Below, piece after piece: positions 1 to 10,985 of a stretch of 64,000 nucleotides of DNA; position 1 is the first letter of the stretch; each line of letters starts with the position of its first letter. The stretch covers positions 124,001 to 188,000 of the forward strand of contig JASISA010000026.1 of assembly GCA_031771865.1 (NCBI GenBank). The letters are read 5' to 3'. Origin of the DNA: Nothophaeocryptopus gaeumannii. Lineage: Eukaryota; Ascomycota; Dothideomycetes; Mycosphaerellales; Mycosphaerellaceae. The position numbers and the translations under genes were made by a program. Below the pieces are notes generated by a model. That model ran no database searches, was not told the origin of the DNA, and saw only the letters and a program-made list of their open reading frames with translations.

Positions 1-1
1 T

Positions 2-2410
2 CAGTCTTGCATAGATGCTTGGAAAACTGGCCAACAGATTGTCTTATCCACCAAGGACGGGTCGTTGCCGCCGGAGCTCGCCTCGTTTGCCTCGTTGCAA
101 ACACTCGGGCAGCCGATCAAGCAGGCAATCGTCTCCTCAGTGAAAACTCTGACCGGGAAGGACAAAGACGCGCATGCAATCTTGATCACCGCCGTAAACC
201 CTCGCTGTCCGTTCGGCGAAGAGTATAGCCTTTTCTATCGCGTGATCGTGGATCTGATACAGAAGGCGGCTGCACTCATTTCCCTGCCCGAGGAAAGCAA
301 GAGAGCTCAGAAGATCGCTAACGACATCAACAATGCACTTGCTCAGCAACTGCGAGCAACAACTCTCAAAGCAGAGAGCGAGGCCAAGTTCTCGCGGCTG
401 GCTTCGGCAGCGCCCACCGGCATGTTCATGTTTGATACAGACGGAAAGGCTCTCTACGTCAATGACAGTTACCTTGACATGCTGGGCCAGACCCGAGCAG
501 AACACAACCCTGACAGACGAGAGAGTGAGGCTTGGGAAGGTCTGCTTCATGAAGATGATGCTGAGGAGTTCTTTGGTGCTTTCTCCAAGATCGTCGAGTC
601 CAAGATGCCGCTCACCATTGAGTTCCGCCTCAAGAAACCTTGGCATGCTGTAGACAAGTCAACGGGTCAGGACATGAGTGGTCAAACGTGGTTGCTGGCC
701 ACCGCGTTTCCAGAAATCGAGCCTAACGGGGAAATATCTTCAGTGCAAGGATGGCTGACCGATATATCGCACAGAAAGTGGAGTGAGAGCATTGTTGCGC
801 AGAGGCTCGAGGATGCTCTGGAGAACAAACGTCAAACCGAGAACTTCATTGATATGGTAAGATATCAAGCCTCACCAAGCACAGCAGGACATACTGACAA
901 ATCAAAGACCAGTCACGAGATGCGGAACCCGCTCAGTGCAATTTTGCAGAGCGCGGACTCTATCGTCACGCAATTGAACATGTCAGGCATGCCGATACTC
1001 GAAGAGAGCATGACGATCCCAGCCATCATCGCAGAAGATGTGGTCGACGCAGCGCAGACCATCATTCTTTGCGCCCAGCATCAGAAAAGAATCGTGGACG
1101 ATATTCTCACGCTGTCGAAACTAGATGCAAGTTTACTTGTCGTTTCACCAGACAAGGTCGAGTGCCCTTCATTGATCACAAAGGCACTCAAAATGTACGA
1201 AGCCGAGCTTGAACGTGCCAGCATCGACGCTTCGCTCTGCATCGAGCCAAGTTATGAGGAGCTGAGTATTGAGTGGGTTGTGCTGGATCCTTCGCGCCTC
1301 TTGCAAGTCATCATCAATCTCTTGACTAACTCCATCAAGTTCACGCAGTACAGCGATGTTCGTAAGATCAAAATCTGTTTGGGCGCATCCTATTCCAAAC
1401 CCACAGGCCAGCACCACGGCATCAAGTTCATCCCGCCGAGACACATACGACCCGCGCGTACACCTCGGACTGGCTTTAACGATGGCGAGGAACTTTATCT
1501 GCAATTTGCCGTGTACGATACCGGAAAGGGCCTCGGCGAAGACGAGATGAAGTTGCTCTTCCAGCGCTTCCAACAAGCCAGTCCAAAAACGTACAAGCAG
1601 TATGGTGGTAGCGGGCTTGGACTTTTCATTTCGCGAGAGCTCTGTGAACTTCAAGGCGGACAGATTGGTGTTGCCAGCAATGAGGGCAAGACGGTCTTCA
1701 CGTTCTACGTCAAGGCCAAACGTTGGATTGCCGAAGCCGATCGCAAACATCTTCCTCGGCCGCCGATGCGGTCATACACCAGCGCCTCAGCCAGCCCGAT
1801 AGCATTCAGTCGAAGAGGCAGTTCTGTGTTGGCTGAGCTCAATAGCAACAATAGCCAGATGTCGATTCACAAGGACGAGGATGGGACGATCGTGGAAGAC
1901 TTCCATCCGGTTTCGCGCAAGCGCTCGAAAACACCTGTGCGACGCAATAGCACACTACAAGACTCTGTCAAGGAAGCGCGCGGCGACAAGGAGCAGATGC
2001 ACGTGCTCATCGTCGAGGATAACGCAGTGAATCAAAAGGTCATGTCGACACAGTTGCGAAGAGCTGGCTGCATTGTGCATGTTGTCAATCATGGCGGCGA
2101 GTGTCTGGAGTTTCTGGAGAAGACGACTTTCTGCGCTGCCGAGACGCCTCTATCTATCATTCTACTCGATCTCGAGATGCCGACCATGGATGGCCTTACG
2201 TGCATCAAATACATCAGAGAACGCCAGCGAAGCAAGTCGATCCATTCGCACGTGCCTGTCATTGCTGTCACCGCAAATGCGCGGTCAGAGCAGATTGCAA
2301 TTGCGATCGATGCAGGCATGGACCAGGTCGTGACGAAGCCATTCCGCATACCGGAGCTTGTTCCTCAGATGGAGAGACTCGTTGCTGAGATTGCTATGCA
2401 AGCTGGTTGA
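2..2410 (+). CDS. Hybrid sensor histidine kinase, 5' end outside window
   Basis: Two-component hybrid kinase: autophosphorylates on His and relays to an Asp in its own receiver domain, normally feeding a phosphorelay to HOG-type or other signalling. The frame is open from base 2, so the start lies upstream. Order seen: a GAF-like stretch (about residues 1-115), a PAS fold (about 130-260), a HisKA box with SHEMRNPLS at about 910-940, a HATPase domain with LLTNSIKFT, DTGKGLGEDEM and GGSGLGLFIS, then a C-terminal receiver (1999-2390) with VEDN, the phospho-acceptor Asp in LLDLEMPTMDG, and VTKPF. The uninterrupted frame between FIDM and the H-box holds a 51-nt in-frame insert. A GTAAG donor at 857 and an AAG acceptor at 907 remove it and restore FIDMTSHEMRNP. 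The stop is 24 bp from the convergent aminotransferase stop. The exact kinase group is not assigned. Confidence 0.93.
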   Translation, partial: QSCIDAWKTGQQIVLSTKDGSLPPELASFASLQTLGQPIKQAIVSSVKTLTGKDKDAHAILITAVNPRCPFGEEYSLFYRVIVDLIQKAAALISLPEESKRAQKIANDINNALAQQLRATTLKAESEAKFSRLASAAPTGMFMFDTDGKALYVNDSYLDMLGQTRAEHNPDRRESEAWEGLLHEDDAEEFFGAFSKIVESKMPLTIEFRLKKPWHAVDKSTGQDMSGQTWLLATAFPEIEPNGEISSVQGWLTDISHRKWSESIVAQRLEDALENKRQTENFIDMVRYQASPSTAGHTDKSKTSHEMRNPLSAILQSADSIVTQLNMSGMPILEESMTIPAIIAEDVVDAAQTIILCAQHQKRIVDDILTLSKLDASLLVVSPDKVECPSLITKALKMYEAELERASIDASLCIEPSYEELSIEWVVLDPSRLLQVIINLLTNSIKFTQYSDVRKIKICLGASYSKPTGQHHGIKFIPPRHIRPARTPRTGFNDGEELYLQFAVYDTGKGLGEDEMKLLFQRFQQASPKTYKQYGGSGLGLFISRELCELQGGQIGVASNEGKTVFTFYVKAKRWIAEADRKHLPRPPMRSYTSASASPIAFSRRGSSVLAELNSNNSQMSIHKDEDGTIVEDFHPVSRKRSKTPVRRNSTLQDSVKEARGDKEQMHVLIVEDNAVNQKVMSTQLRRAGCIVHVVNHGGECLEFLEKTTFCAAETPLSIILLDLEMPTMDGLTCIKYIRERQRSKSIHSHVPVIAVTANARSEQIAIAIDAGMDQVVTKPFRIPELVPQMERLVAEIAMQAG

Positions 2411-2434
2411 AAAGAAGTCATGACCCTGGAAGCA

Positions 2435-3769
2435 TTACAGCTTTGCCTGGCCACCTGGTACAAGTATCTGCCGGTACTCCTTGACGAAGTCCTCCACTGC
2501 CTTGACGAAACCGACGATTTCCGACTCTTGGACTGCCAAGCTGAGCGCGAGGAAGCCGCGTCGTGCTATATAGAAGCCCTTGGCCAGCATGAAGAGGTGC
2601 AATGCCCCAGCCAAGGTCGAGTCAGAATCCGCAATGTCCTTGTGCGACTGAATATCCACCAACGGTGTCTTGGTGAAATGGAAGCACATAATCGATCCAC
2701 AGCCAGTCACAGTCATCAGTGTGCCTCGGGCGATCTTATTCAGCCTCTTTCGAAGCTTCTCGCCTTCCGCATGAAGTTCCTCCGCTCGATCAGATGTGAA
2801 GATCTGTTCCAATCCTGCGCGTCCAGCCGCCATCGTCAATACATTGTTGTTGAACGTTCCCGCATGCTTCAGGGCTTTCGGGTTTCGAGGATCGTATAAC
2901 GCCATGATGGAAGCTTTGCCGCCGAATGCGCCAAAGGACATCCCGCCTCCGATATACTTTCCCAGAGTAGTCATGTCTGGTCGGCAGTCTGCTGGGAGTT
3001 GGGATTGCATGCCTCCGCCGCTGTGCATGCGGGATGTCATTACTTCGTCGAAGATGAGGACTGCACCTATCGCGTTTGCGACTTTGCGTAGGCCAACCAG
3101 GAAGTCCTGGGTCGCTGGGATACATCCTCCAGATCCGAGCATTGGTTCGACTATGATGGCCGCGGTGTCTGACGCATTGGCCTCCGCTAGTCTGCGCACT
3201 GAATTGAGGTCATTGTATGTCGCCATTAAGTACTCGTGCGGAGCATTAACGGGACTGCTCTCGCCTCCCGCAAAAGAGAAAGCCCCTCCATGATAACCAT
3301 TCCCGAAAACAACAACTTTCGATTTTCCAGTATGGATCTTCGCTGCCGCGAGTGTCATCAGCGTCGCTTCCGTCCCGGAATTTGTAAACCTCAGTAACTC
3401 CATACTCGGAAACCTGGCTTTGACCAGTTCTGCAAGCTTGATTTCATTCTCATGGTGACTCCCAAATGACAGACCTTTCGATGCGGCTTCTTGTAGGGCA
3501 CGCAGGATTATGGGCGAGGAATGGCCATAGAGACCTGCTGTGTATTCTCCTAGCAGATCGACGTATTGATGGCCATCTGCGTCTGAGAGGGTGGGGTTTT
3601 TGGCGGATGTTATGTAGAGAGGGAAGGGGTCGTAGTAGAGGACTGAACGGGTGTTGCCGCCGGGTAGAGAATTGAGGGCTTGATTGTAGAGCTTCTGAGA
3701 GTTCGGGTTATTCTTGATGAATGTCGTTGATAGAGTGTTGTAGGCCTGTTGGGCGATCGTGTGGGCCAT
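2435..3769 (-). CDS. Class III PLP-dependent aminotransferase (glutamate-1-semialdehyde aminomutase-like)
   Basis: Intronless 444-aa protein of the class III (subgroup II) PLP aminotransferases, closest in pattern to glutamate-1-semialdehyde 2,1-aminomutases. Fungi do not make tetrapyrrole precursors by that route, so the substrate is probably another amine or amino acid. Features seen: N-terminal SLPGGNTRS typical of GSA-type enzymes, RFTNSGTEATLMTLAAA (PLP phosphate contact), FGNGYHGG, the IFDEVMTSR motif with the Asp that binds the pyridine nitrogen, and the Schiff-base Lys in TTLGKYIGGGMS. The start is the ATG at 3769. Length is usual for the family and no targeting peptide is obvious. 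It runs tail-to-tail with the histidine kinase. The substrate cannot be read from sequence. Confidence 0.9.
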   Translation of the reverse strand: MAHTIAQQAYNTLSTTFIKNNPNSQKLYNQALNSLPGGNTRSVLYYDPFPLYITSAKNPTLSDADGHQYVDLLGEYTAGLYGHSSPIILRALQEAASKGLSFGSHHENEIKLAELVKARFPSMELLRFTNSGTEATLMTLAAAKIHTGKSKVVVFGNGYHGGAFSFAGGESSPVNAPHEYLMATYNDLNSVRRLAEANASDTAAIIVEPMLGSGGCIPATQDFLVGLRKVANAIGAVLIFDEVMTSRMHSGGGMQSQLPADCRPDMTTLGKYIGGGMSFGAFGGKASIMALYDPRNPKALKHAGTFNNNVLTMAAGRAGLEQIFTSDRAEELHAEGEKLRKRLNKIARGTLMTVTGCGSIMCFHFTKTPLVDIQSHKDIADSDSTLAGALHLFMLAKGFYIARRGFLALSLAVQESEIVGFVKAVEDFVKEYRQILVPGGQAKL

Positions 3770-4644
3770 GATAGCGGTGTGGCTGGTGAGTCGTCCTTGT
3801 CGGATGAAATGGGTAATTGCAACCGAGTGGTATGTGGCACAGCAGTTGTCGTCCTAATTCTCGTGATATGTGGTGATGTATGGAGACATGGCGTGTCCTC
3901 TTTGATAAAAGAGACCGATCTACGCCCTATCGATTGATTCGATTCTCTCGTAGGGCGTTTCGGGTTCAAGCATGTGGTGAGGTTCCGATCCCGACTTTCG
4001 GCCAACGGACCCCGATTGCAGGGGTTCGCGATCTCATGTCATCATCATCAGCAACCGAGCGACTCGTTTGCTTGGGTTCTGTTTGGCTTCCGGTTCCTGC
4101 TTCCCGGAAAATCATTCAGGGCTCTCTGTGGGAACTTCTCTGGGAAGGGCGGTGACACCAGCGTGGATGCTGCATGATATTACTCACGTGAGAAGTCTCG
4201 CTCGTTCGCAATAGACAGCCCAGCAGTACGGCGCCGGACATGGGAGCGGCCCCAGAAGCAAGGATATAAGGATATCTTCCATCGGGAGGAAGTCGGATAC
4301 ACGGCGGGTGTCGCACGAATCTCGCGACGACATCTCGTTCAACTAACTGGGCCTTGTATCAATATGTTTGCTCTGTTCACCCTACCGGTCGGAAGACGAG
4401 ATGAGACCGCTTTGGGATGCGTTGGGAGATGGGTACTGTCACATGGTGTTTGAGTGAGAAGGTAGGTAGGTAGGTATATATTTCAACCTGGCAGGGTGTA
4501 GGTAGTGATTATAGGAGGCCCTTTTCATTCACTTCATCTTTGAATTGAGTTTGACTACTGCTCGACGTGGTCTAGGATCAGCAAAAGCAAGCGCAAGCAC
4601 AACCAGCAAGAAGCTTGATAAGAACAAGAAGACCGAACCCGACG
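3770..4644. other. Intergenic region, no gene seen
   Basis: Divergent promoter space between the aminotransferase and the 2EXR-like gene. It contains an 8-bp perfect inverted repeat (ACGCCCTA at 3922 and TAGGGCGT at 3951, 21-nt loop) and a short GTAG repeat near 4462. No convincing ORF or tRNA was found; the sequence around 3960 resembles a T-loop but lacks the paired arms. Confidence 0.5.
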
Positions 4645-5223
4645 ATGGAAGAACAGCCCAAACCACCAAAATGCAACTTCTTCTCCCTCCCCATCGAACT
4701 CCGCACCCAAATCTACGAATACATCCTCTTCGACCCTCCAACCCTCCAACAAACGCCCAGCCAAACCCACTTCTACACCTGGATCGACATCCGCCGTTTC
4801 CGCCATGGCCATCCAGATGTCCTCACCTACCTCCCACCATCCCTACTCTCCGTCAACAACCAGATCCGCGGCGAAGCAAGTCCATTGCACTACTCCCGTA
4901 TCCAGTTCCGCTTCACAGAAGCGCCTATAGCCATCCGCTGGCTCTCCTCATTGAGCCACGAGGATCGACAGGATGTGAGGGATCTGGCGTATTGTCCGAA
5001 TTATTTGACGTGGATGGATCCGAGACGGCCGGTTGATATGAGGGTGGGCAAGCAATGGAAGGATTTGTGTGAGTTTTCCAGTGGCGTGGGGATGGAGATG
5101 GGGAGGGTGTTGAGGATTTGTGGGTATGGAGGTGGGAGGGTGGGATGGGTTTTTGCGGAGGGGTTTGAGATGATGGGGGAGGGGGAGGGAGGGGATGTCG
5201 GGATGGGAGGTGTGAGGCTGTAA
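4645..5223 (+). CDS. 2EXR/F-box-like small protein
   Basis: Short protein of 192 aa starting at the first ATG in frame (4645); a longer frame upstream has only a TTG. Near the N terminus it carries FFSLPIELRTQIYEYIL, the LPxELRxxIYxYxL pattern of the fungal 2EXR domain, an F-box-like motif, followed by LSVNNQIRGEASPLHYSRIQFRF, which is also typical: returning ancestral residues, then EA and the Y-x-x-x-x-F strand. The last 50 residues are Gly/Met/Glu-rich and of low complexity. No intron is needed. Role unknown; such proteins are abundant in Pezizomycotina and are presumed protein-interaction modules. The 3' half is markedly G-rich compared with the C-rich 5' half. Confidence 0.75.
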   Translation: MEEQPKPPKCNFFSLPIELRTQIYEYILFDPPTLQQTPSQTHFYTWIDIRRFRHGHPDVLTYLPPSLLSVNNQIRGEASPLHYSRIQFRFTEAPIAIRWLSSLSHEDRQDVRDLAYCPNYLTWMDPRRPVDMRVGKQWKDLCEFSSGVGMEMGRVLRICGYGGGRVGWVFAEGFEMMGEGEGGDVGMGGVRL

Positions 5224-5423
5224 TGGTTGATCTGTGGCATTTTCAAGTATGCTTGGCCGGATCCCCAGCTGCGGTCTTGTGCGGCCGACATGGAGCATGA
5301 AGTGTCTTGCGCTTCTCTCCACCTCTCCATAGAATCTCTCTCGTTATTCAATCGTCATTACTATCCAGCTGTCTTCGCCAGTACTATCCGTGTCCATCAT
5401 CCCCCGGAGTCATTGCTTTGGCG

Positions 5424-6057
5424 CTACCCGTTGTAGACGTCTTCGCTCGAGATCTGGCAAGAAAATGCCAGGCATCCTTCCAGAGTCTGACCCTTCAGCA
5501 ACTTCGCTTCCCAAAACACTCTAGCTTCGTAGGTATCGTGAATGAAAAGTAGATGGTACCGTAACTCGTTGCCACAAACTATCATGCGACGCCAGCTTTC
5601 TGTTCCTCCCTGCTGAACGGGCAACTTGCAGCGAAGAACCGTGGTGTATTTTCCCACGCCTCTAGGCAAGACGGAGAATGACTCTGTCGTGAGGTCATAC
5701 ATATTGTAGCTGCAGCCAACGAGCAGAGGATTGAGTAGATTGGGATATGCGCCGACATCTTCGAGCCACAGTCTGATGCGCAGTGCCTTGGAGCCATGGA
5801 TTGTGGCGGCGAAGGCTCTGCTGACTCGTTGTGCTAGGAGAAGTGTCTTCATGGCATCGCGCAGGTTCCACCAAGGAGGAGATGGGCCGCACTCAGCATC
5901 GAAGGTGTGAACGAGAATCTTCTCAAGAAGCTCGGTGATGCCGAAGACTCGGCTGGCGGCCGACGGTGGTGTAGTGTTCTGCGCCGTCTTGTTAGTCAAT
6001 CGTCAAACAGGATGCGAAGGCGAGTGAGGGTGCTTTGAATGTTACCGGAGCCGCCAT
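5424..6057 (-). CDS. F-box-like protein, family A copy 1 (tiny first exon)
   Basis: Predicted 188-aa protein. Exon 1 is only 12 nt (6046-6057, MAAP). An intron at 5979-6045 has donor GTAACA, branch TGACTAACA and acceptor GCAG. Exon 2 (5424-5978) reads NTTPPSAASRVFGITELL and continues with EKILVHTF. The domain is F-box-like: GITELLEKIL, then LLLAQRVSRAFAATIHGSKALR, which is the helix pair seen in two other genes here (near 11.2 kb and 61.5 kb). After that come SWRRMIVC and a C-terminal beta-rich part without recognised motifs. If unspliced, the frame starts inside the intron with MTNKTAQ, so the splice model is preferred because it matches the short-first-exon layout of the 11-kb paralogue. 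Function is inferred only as an adaptor or interaction protein. Confidence 0.72.
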
Positions 6058-6310
6058 GCCGTCGCTTTCTTCAGGAGTGCTCAGTGTTTTGAGGTTCTGG
6101 GGTTGTTTGCAACCGAGAAGTCGGGTGCACTGAAGTGTCAACAACGAAAAAGCAACGCTAGTGCGCCGTTTCAACGGATGGTAGGCTCGTTCAGCTTGGC
6201 ATGTGAAAGCTGTCTGATCTTCTCCCACGGCTGTCGGTTCACGAAAGGTCAGGGAGTGTAGCAGACGTAAGACTGTCTGTTGTCTAGTCGCAGCATCAGG
6301 TTATACGAAT

Positions 6311-8232
6311 CTACAGCGCTCCATCGATCCTGACTGAGCCGCCAGCGCAAAGCGGCGGGCTCGACCACTCTTCCCACCAATTGCCATCTCCAGGCCAGAT
6401 CTCCCGTAATTGACGCTCGACAGCCGGCGGTAATGAGCCTGGTCGAAGCGGTCCGCAGCATCTACGGCCTATTGAGCTGAGCTCTGTCACCGCCAACTTA
6501 TCACGGCTGTCATCTCGAATGCTTCGCTCGCACCGCCACCCCCTCGCAAGCTCATTCAGTACCTCTCGAATCTCGTCCGGAAGCCCGAGACCTATGGGAA
6601 AGCCCTCGTTCGCCTCCTCCAAGTCATGCAGGACGAGTTGATTGCCTCTGATGTCAAGCCTCTCCAACATCGTCTCCCAGGACCCGACGAGTCTAATTTT
6701 GAGTCGGAAATCAGGTCGAGGATGCTTTGGGCGAGAGTTGCATCGATCGCGAAGTTGAGGAGCGTGGCTCTGATGCTGCTCTTCCGCACGAACTTGTAGG
6801 GCTCTTCAATATAGACAACAACGTCATCTTAGGGTTCCTCTTGTTCCTCGGGTACCCCGACGAGCCGTAGGCGCCGAGCAGGATCAAGTTCCAGTGTGAC
6901 AGCCTCTAAGTGTGGGAATTCACGACCGAGGGTCTGATAGACGGTACAATCCTGGCTTTCTCCAACGTGGTGAGGTACCTGGATCGATAATTCTTCGAGT
7001 AGAGGACATTGCTTCGCCAGTACGGGCAGGTATTCTGATATTGTGCGTTGCCTCGAACGGTGCGATGTTATATTCAGATACCGGAGGGCCTTGCCACAGA
7101 GTGTTACAGCGAAGCGTTGGTCAAGGTTGCTCTCAAGGCTCAATCGCTCGAGGGCTGGCATGGAATTCGAAAATGCCTGCGCTACTCTTTGAAATTTGAT
7201 AAAGCTTGGTTTTTCTCCCCATGGATCCCCTCCCAGAGTTGTGTGAAGGACTCGCAAGGCATGGTAGGATCGATTTTCGGTGAGCGATGGCATCGTCTGT
7301 GTCAGTCACCCAAAAGACTCACAGTTATGTCGCATCGGGTTTCGTACCTCATGTGTAATTTTGCCTGCAGAGACCTCGCGAAGGGAAGCAAGATTGGTTC
7401 TCCTGCTCCAAGGGAAAGCCCCATCGCAGTTTCCCATTCCAGGTGCATGGCGGACTTGGAGCCTCCCGCGACCTGGTAAGGGACGTGTCCCCAGCTCCGT
7501 CCCTTGCCACCTGACTATTCTGTTCATTTTGTGAGAGCCATCCACATTACCACTGGTTTCTGTACATCCAATACGCACGCTGGCCATGTTAGGAGCAAGA
7601 CCTGGAACCATGTCACCAATGGCTTCTTCGTTATCGTCTCCGTACCCGGAATCTGCGAGACGTGCTGTCCGAACCGCAACACTTATCAAGCATGGGACGT
7701 CGCAAATCTTTTCTCGAATGAATCTATAGGAAGAGGTTCGACGGCTCGGAAATCACACTGCGCAGGTAGAAAGTCTGCATGTGCAAGTGGCATCCTTTCT
7801 CCTCTTGGCTTCAAGGAGAGGAGGCGGGACTTGTTCTGTATGCCCGTAACAAAGATCAATCAGGTGAGGAAGTCGACGGATGAGGTTGGCAAGCAGCAGC
7901 CACTCTGGGGCGTCCTTTCCCACTTCAGCCACTTGATGCTCGTAGGCATACTTCCCAATGTCGTCAGGTCTTTGTGCCGGATGGAGCACATGCAGGCAGC
8001 GAACAAGCCCTGCAACCGATGGGTTTGCCAGGAGCGGCTCCCATTTCCCCACAGCTGTCTGCAGTTCAGATGGCTTCGCTATGCGGATCCGGAGGTCATG
8101 ATACAGCACTGCACTGGTTCCGTTGCGACAGGAACTGTTGGTCGACGCAAAGTCCAAGAGGCTTCTATGGTCGAGTAGACCAGAAATAACGTCAACAATA
8201 TCGACTGGCAGGCATACAATGGTCGGTCGTGG
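6311..8232 (-). pseudogene. Decayed F-box/LRR protein gene
   Basis: A fungal F-box/LRR-type gene read in pieces on the minus strand. From the 5' side: an F-box segment (IVCLPVDIVDVISGLL, about 8145-8215); LYHDLRI and RLPHLIDLCYGHTEQVPP (to about 7800); LISVAVRTARLADSGYGDD (near 7650-7690); RVLHTTLGG, then PALERLSLESNL and LKALRYLNIT-like repeats (6829-7293); and a C-terminal block with SIRDDSRDKLAVTEL and IWPGDGNWWEEWSS (6311-6670). The pieces do not form one frame. There are frame changes near 7790, near 7730 and near 6690, and in-frame stops at 7306-7308 and 6829-6831. No in-frame ATG precedes the F-box; an upstream TAA closes the frame. No GT-AG intron of normal length repairs these breaks. 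A multi-intron gene is a weaker alternative. Confidence 0.75.
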
Positions 8233-8785
8233 TTACGACATCGTGGTGAGCGAAGGCCCCCCTTGGTGATACAAGCCGGACTGTGGCGCCTACTTGATAG
8301 CCTCGGGACAATAGTTCCCATGAGATACAGCCTCGATGATGGCACGTGAGCACAATAGCCTGCCCGCGCTCTATTGCTGTCAAAGACTCTGTCAGAAGGA
8401 GGCTGGGACTATTCGAGGCTATGTTTGAGGAAAGAAGGGATCAGATTTGCCATAGACGGGACGGCATGTTGAGAGTGGGAGTAACATCTCGGACCACATT
8501 GTAGGTCGACTCGTGGAATCTTGAAGGACTCGTCGTTCGATTGCATGCGCATCGTGCACGTTGTTGTAGCTGCCAATGCCTCGGATGTCGTTGAAAGCAG
8601 GCTTAGCATGCCTCAGGCTTGAAGTGGCCCATGCGGCGCGAAAGCTCCGAGCTCCGATTCGCGAAGCGCGTCTTTCCCGCAGAAACATCACCTCCAGCTT
8701 CCGACAATACAAACAATAGCTGCGCCCATCCACCTATTGTGCAGATTCGTTGCTATTGACCTTGACCACAATAGCACTCGCAACA
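8233..8785. other. Intergenic region upstream of NUP49
   Basis: Only short open frames on both strands, with no family signature. It probably holds the decayed 5' end of the F-box/LRR pseudogene and the NUP49 promoter. Confidence 0.4.
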
Positions 8786-10667
8786 ATGGCGTTCGGAAGA
8801 TCCAATTCTCTAAGCATAAATACTGGAGCAACCAACAGTCTCTTGTAAGTTCCCACTCTCCGTTTTCCAGACAAACCCCCAATCACAATCCCCAAACGCA
8901 TACCGGCACCCCTATCATCAAACAGCAGTCACTTGCCTCCTCCTCGAACATGGTTCGCGAGAAGAACTTTGCCGGGTCCGGCAAGAAAGCCCCGTCCACC
9001 AAGGCGGAGCAGAAAGAGCTCTACCAAGAGGATAATTCCGCTCCCCTCTTCGCTCCAATCCCCGACGACATCGCAAACAACGTACGGAAGGATTCAATTA
9101 CTCCCCAGCACCAGCGTTCTCTCCGGCAGCAGCGGCGACCACCATGGCAGCACCAGCGACTCCCGGAGCTTCTGCCGCTCCAGCGACTGCGGAAGCGCCC
9201 AGCAGTTTTCAGGACACGCTGGACAGACAGCGAAGAGAGACGGCTAACCAAGACAGCGCCCAGCAGAATCAGTCTCAGGCACCAGCTGCTGGTGGCATAT
9301 TCGGTAGCAGCACAAACACCTCCCGACCTGCTCCTAGCAGTGGTCTCTTCGGCAGCACAAGCAACACACAAGCCTCAAACACAGGCGGCACAGGTCTCTT
9401 CGGCAGCACCAACAACATCAACACACAAGCCTCGAATACAGGCGGCGGCGGACTCTTCGGCAACACCAATAATAACAATGCACAATCCTCGAATACAGGC
9501 GGCAGCGGACTCTTCGGCAACACCAACAATACTCAGCCTGCGAACACTGGCGGCAGCGGACTCTTCGGCAGCGCGACCACGACACAGAACAATACGAACA
9601 CCGGCGGTACGAGCTTGTTCAACAACAGCAACCAGCCCAGTCTCTTCGCCAACCCGAACAACACTGCGTCATCCAACAACATGTTCTCCAGGCCCGCGAC
9701 GACACAATCCGCAGCCAACAGCAGCCTATTTGGCGCGTCACAGCCAACTGCAGGCTCAAACAGCACGTTCGGTCCCAGGCCGAACCAGCCTTCTCTCCTC
9801 GGCGCCGCGCAGCATGCCAACATGAGCCAGAACGCAGGCTTTGGCAGACTGAGCATGGGTCAAGGCGCTTCCTCTACCACCGGCCAAGCCGCGTCGCAAG
9901 TCACACACGACAATCTCCGCCCCACGACTCGTTTCGAAGACTGCTCAGATGCAGTCAAGCAAGAGCTTGAGGCAATTGACAAGGCCATTCAAGAGCAAGA
10001 GCGCATTTGCAAACAGATCGAGGCATTCCTGCCAAAGCACGAAGAGAACGTCAACTCCATTTCACCAGACATCGCATTCATCCAAGACAAGGCAGACGAC
10101 GTCGAGCAGTCACTGGCAGCAGATGCCCACGGTGTAGAAGCACAGCGCGCCAACGCCGACAAGGATCGCAAAGACATGGACCGTCTGACTCGCGTAGTCG
10201 AGAACCTCAGCCTGCCCGCAGGTTACCAATACCCCAACGTCGGCGTGGGTAGCTTTGGCAGCATGTACGGCGCACAGCAGCGACCACCACAGCAACAGAA
10301 TGTACCAGACGGTGCCGACCCAAGCAGCTACGACACTGACTTGATCAACAACTACTTCAACCCAATGGCCGCCGAGCTTCAACAGTTGATGAACCAGTAC
10401 GCAAACAATGTGGCTGAGATCGAGCAGCACATGCGGGTCATCGAAAGCTCAGCAATCGCGCAAGCACAGCAGCTAGCTCAACGAGAGGCGGGCATCAACG
10501 GCAATCAGCCAAACGGTGACGATACTGTCCGTGAGCTTGCATCGACCTTACGCGGCTTTGAGGAGAGCATCTTGGGCGTCGCTGGCGTCGTCGGAGAGTG
10601 CAGAGAGGGCGTCAACGAGCTTGCGCTTGGACGATTGGGCAACCACTTGGGCGGCGGACGATACTAG
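8786..10667 (+). CDS. NUP49: FG-repeat nucleoporin Nup49 (Nup58/p45 type)
   Basis: Central-channel nucleoporin of the Nsp1-Nup57-Nup49 subcomplex. The secure part is the open frame 9144-10667. It has an FG domain with about ten GLFG/GIFG units separated by Asn/Thr/Gly spacers (9290-9800), then a coiled-coil region from TTRFEDCSDAVKQELEAI through RICKQIEAFLPKHEENV, a helix with DMDRLTRVVENLSLPAGYQ, a DLINNYFNPMAAELQ segment, and a last helix with RELASTLRGFEESILGVAG, which is the Nup49 C-terminal signature. The 5' end is unresolved. The ATG at 8786 begins MAFGRSNSLSINTGATNSL, a plausible Nup49 N terminus, and runs into a GTAAGT donor at 8845. Its in-frame acceptor may lie near 9202, which would make an unusually long intron of about 358 nt. 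Otherwise translation starts at 9144. Confidence 0.82.
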
Positions 10668-10985
10668 ACTCTTTCACACCTTTACTCGACACGACTGGCT
10701 GCTTCATTGGAAGGCATTAGCATGGCGTTAACAGGTAGCATAGTGGCGGCGACCACCAATTGCGCGATAGCTGCGCCGGATTGTATGAATGATTGAAATT
10801 CCACGTTTACCATCTGTCTCTCCTCTCGTTCCTTCCTCCCCAGAATCATCAGTGAAGCCGTTGTCGTTTGAGTCATCCGGCGTTATCACACGCACGAAGC
10901 GGACGTTTGCCGGAACCAAACATCAAAACGCAAGCCGCACTTCAAAAGCAACCATCCAAAAACAAACTCGAACAACTTCAAGAAC

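Noticed and set aside
1169..1750. 193-codon minus-strand frame inside the histidine kinase
   Set aside because: Shadow of the kinase HATPase domain in another frame; no independent support.
3960..4030. tRNA-like T-loop (GGTTCAAGC)
   Set aside because: No matching acceptor, D or anticodon arms could be found around it.
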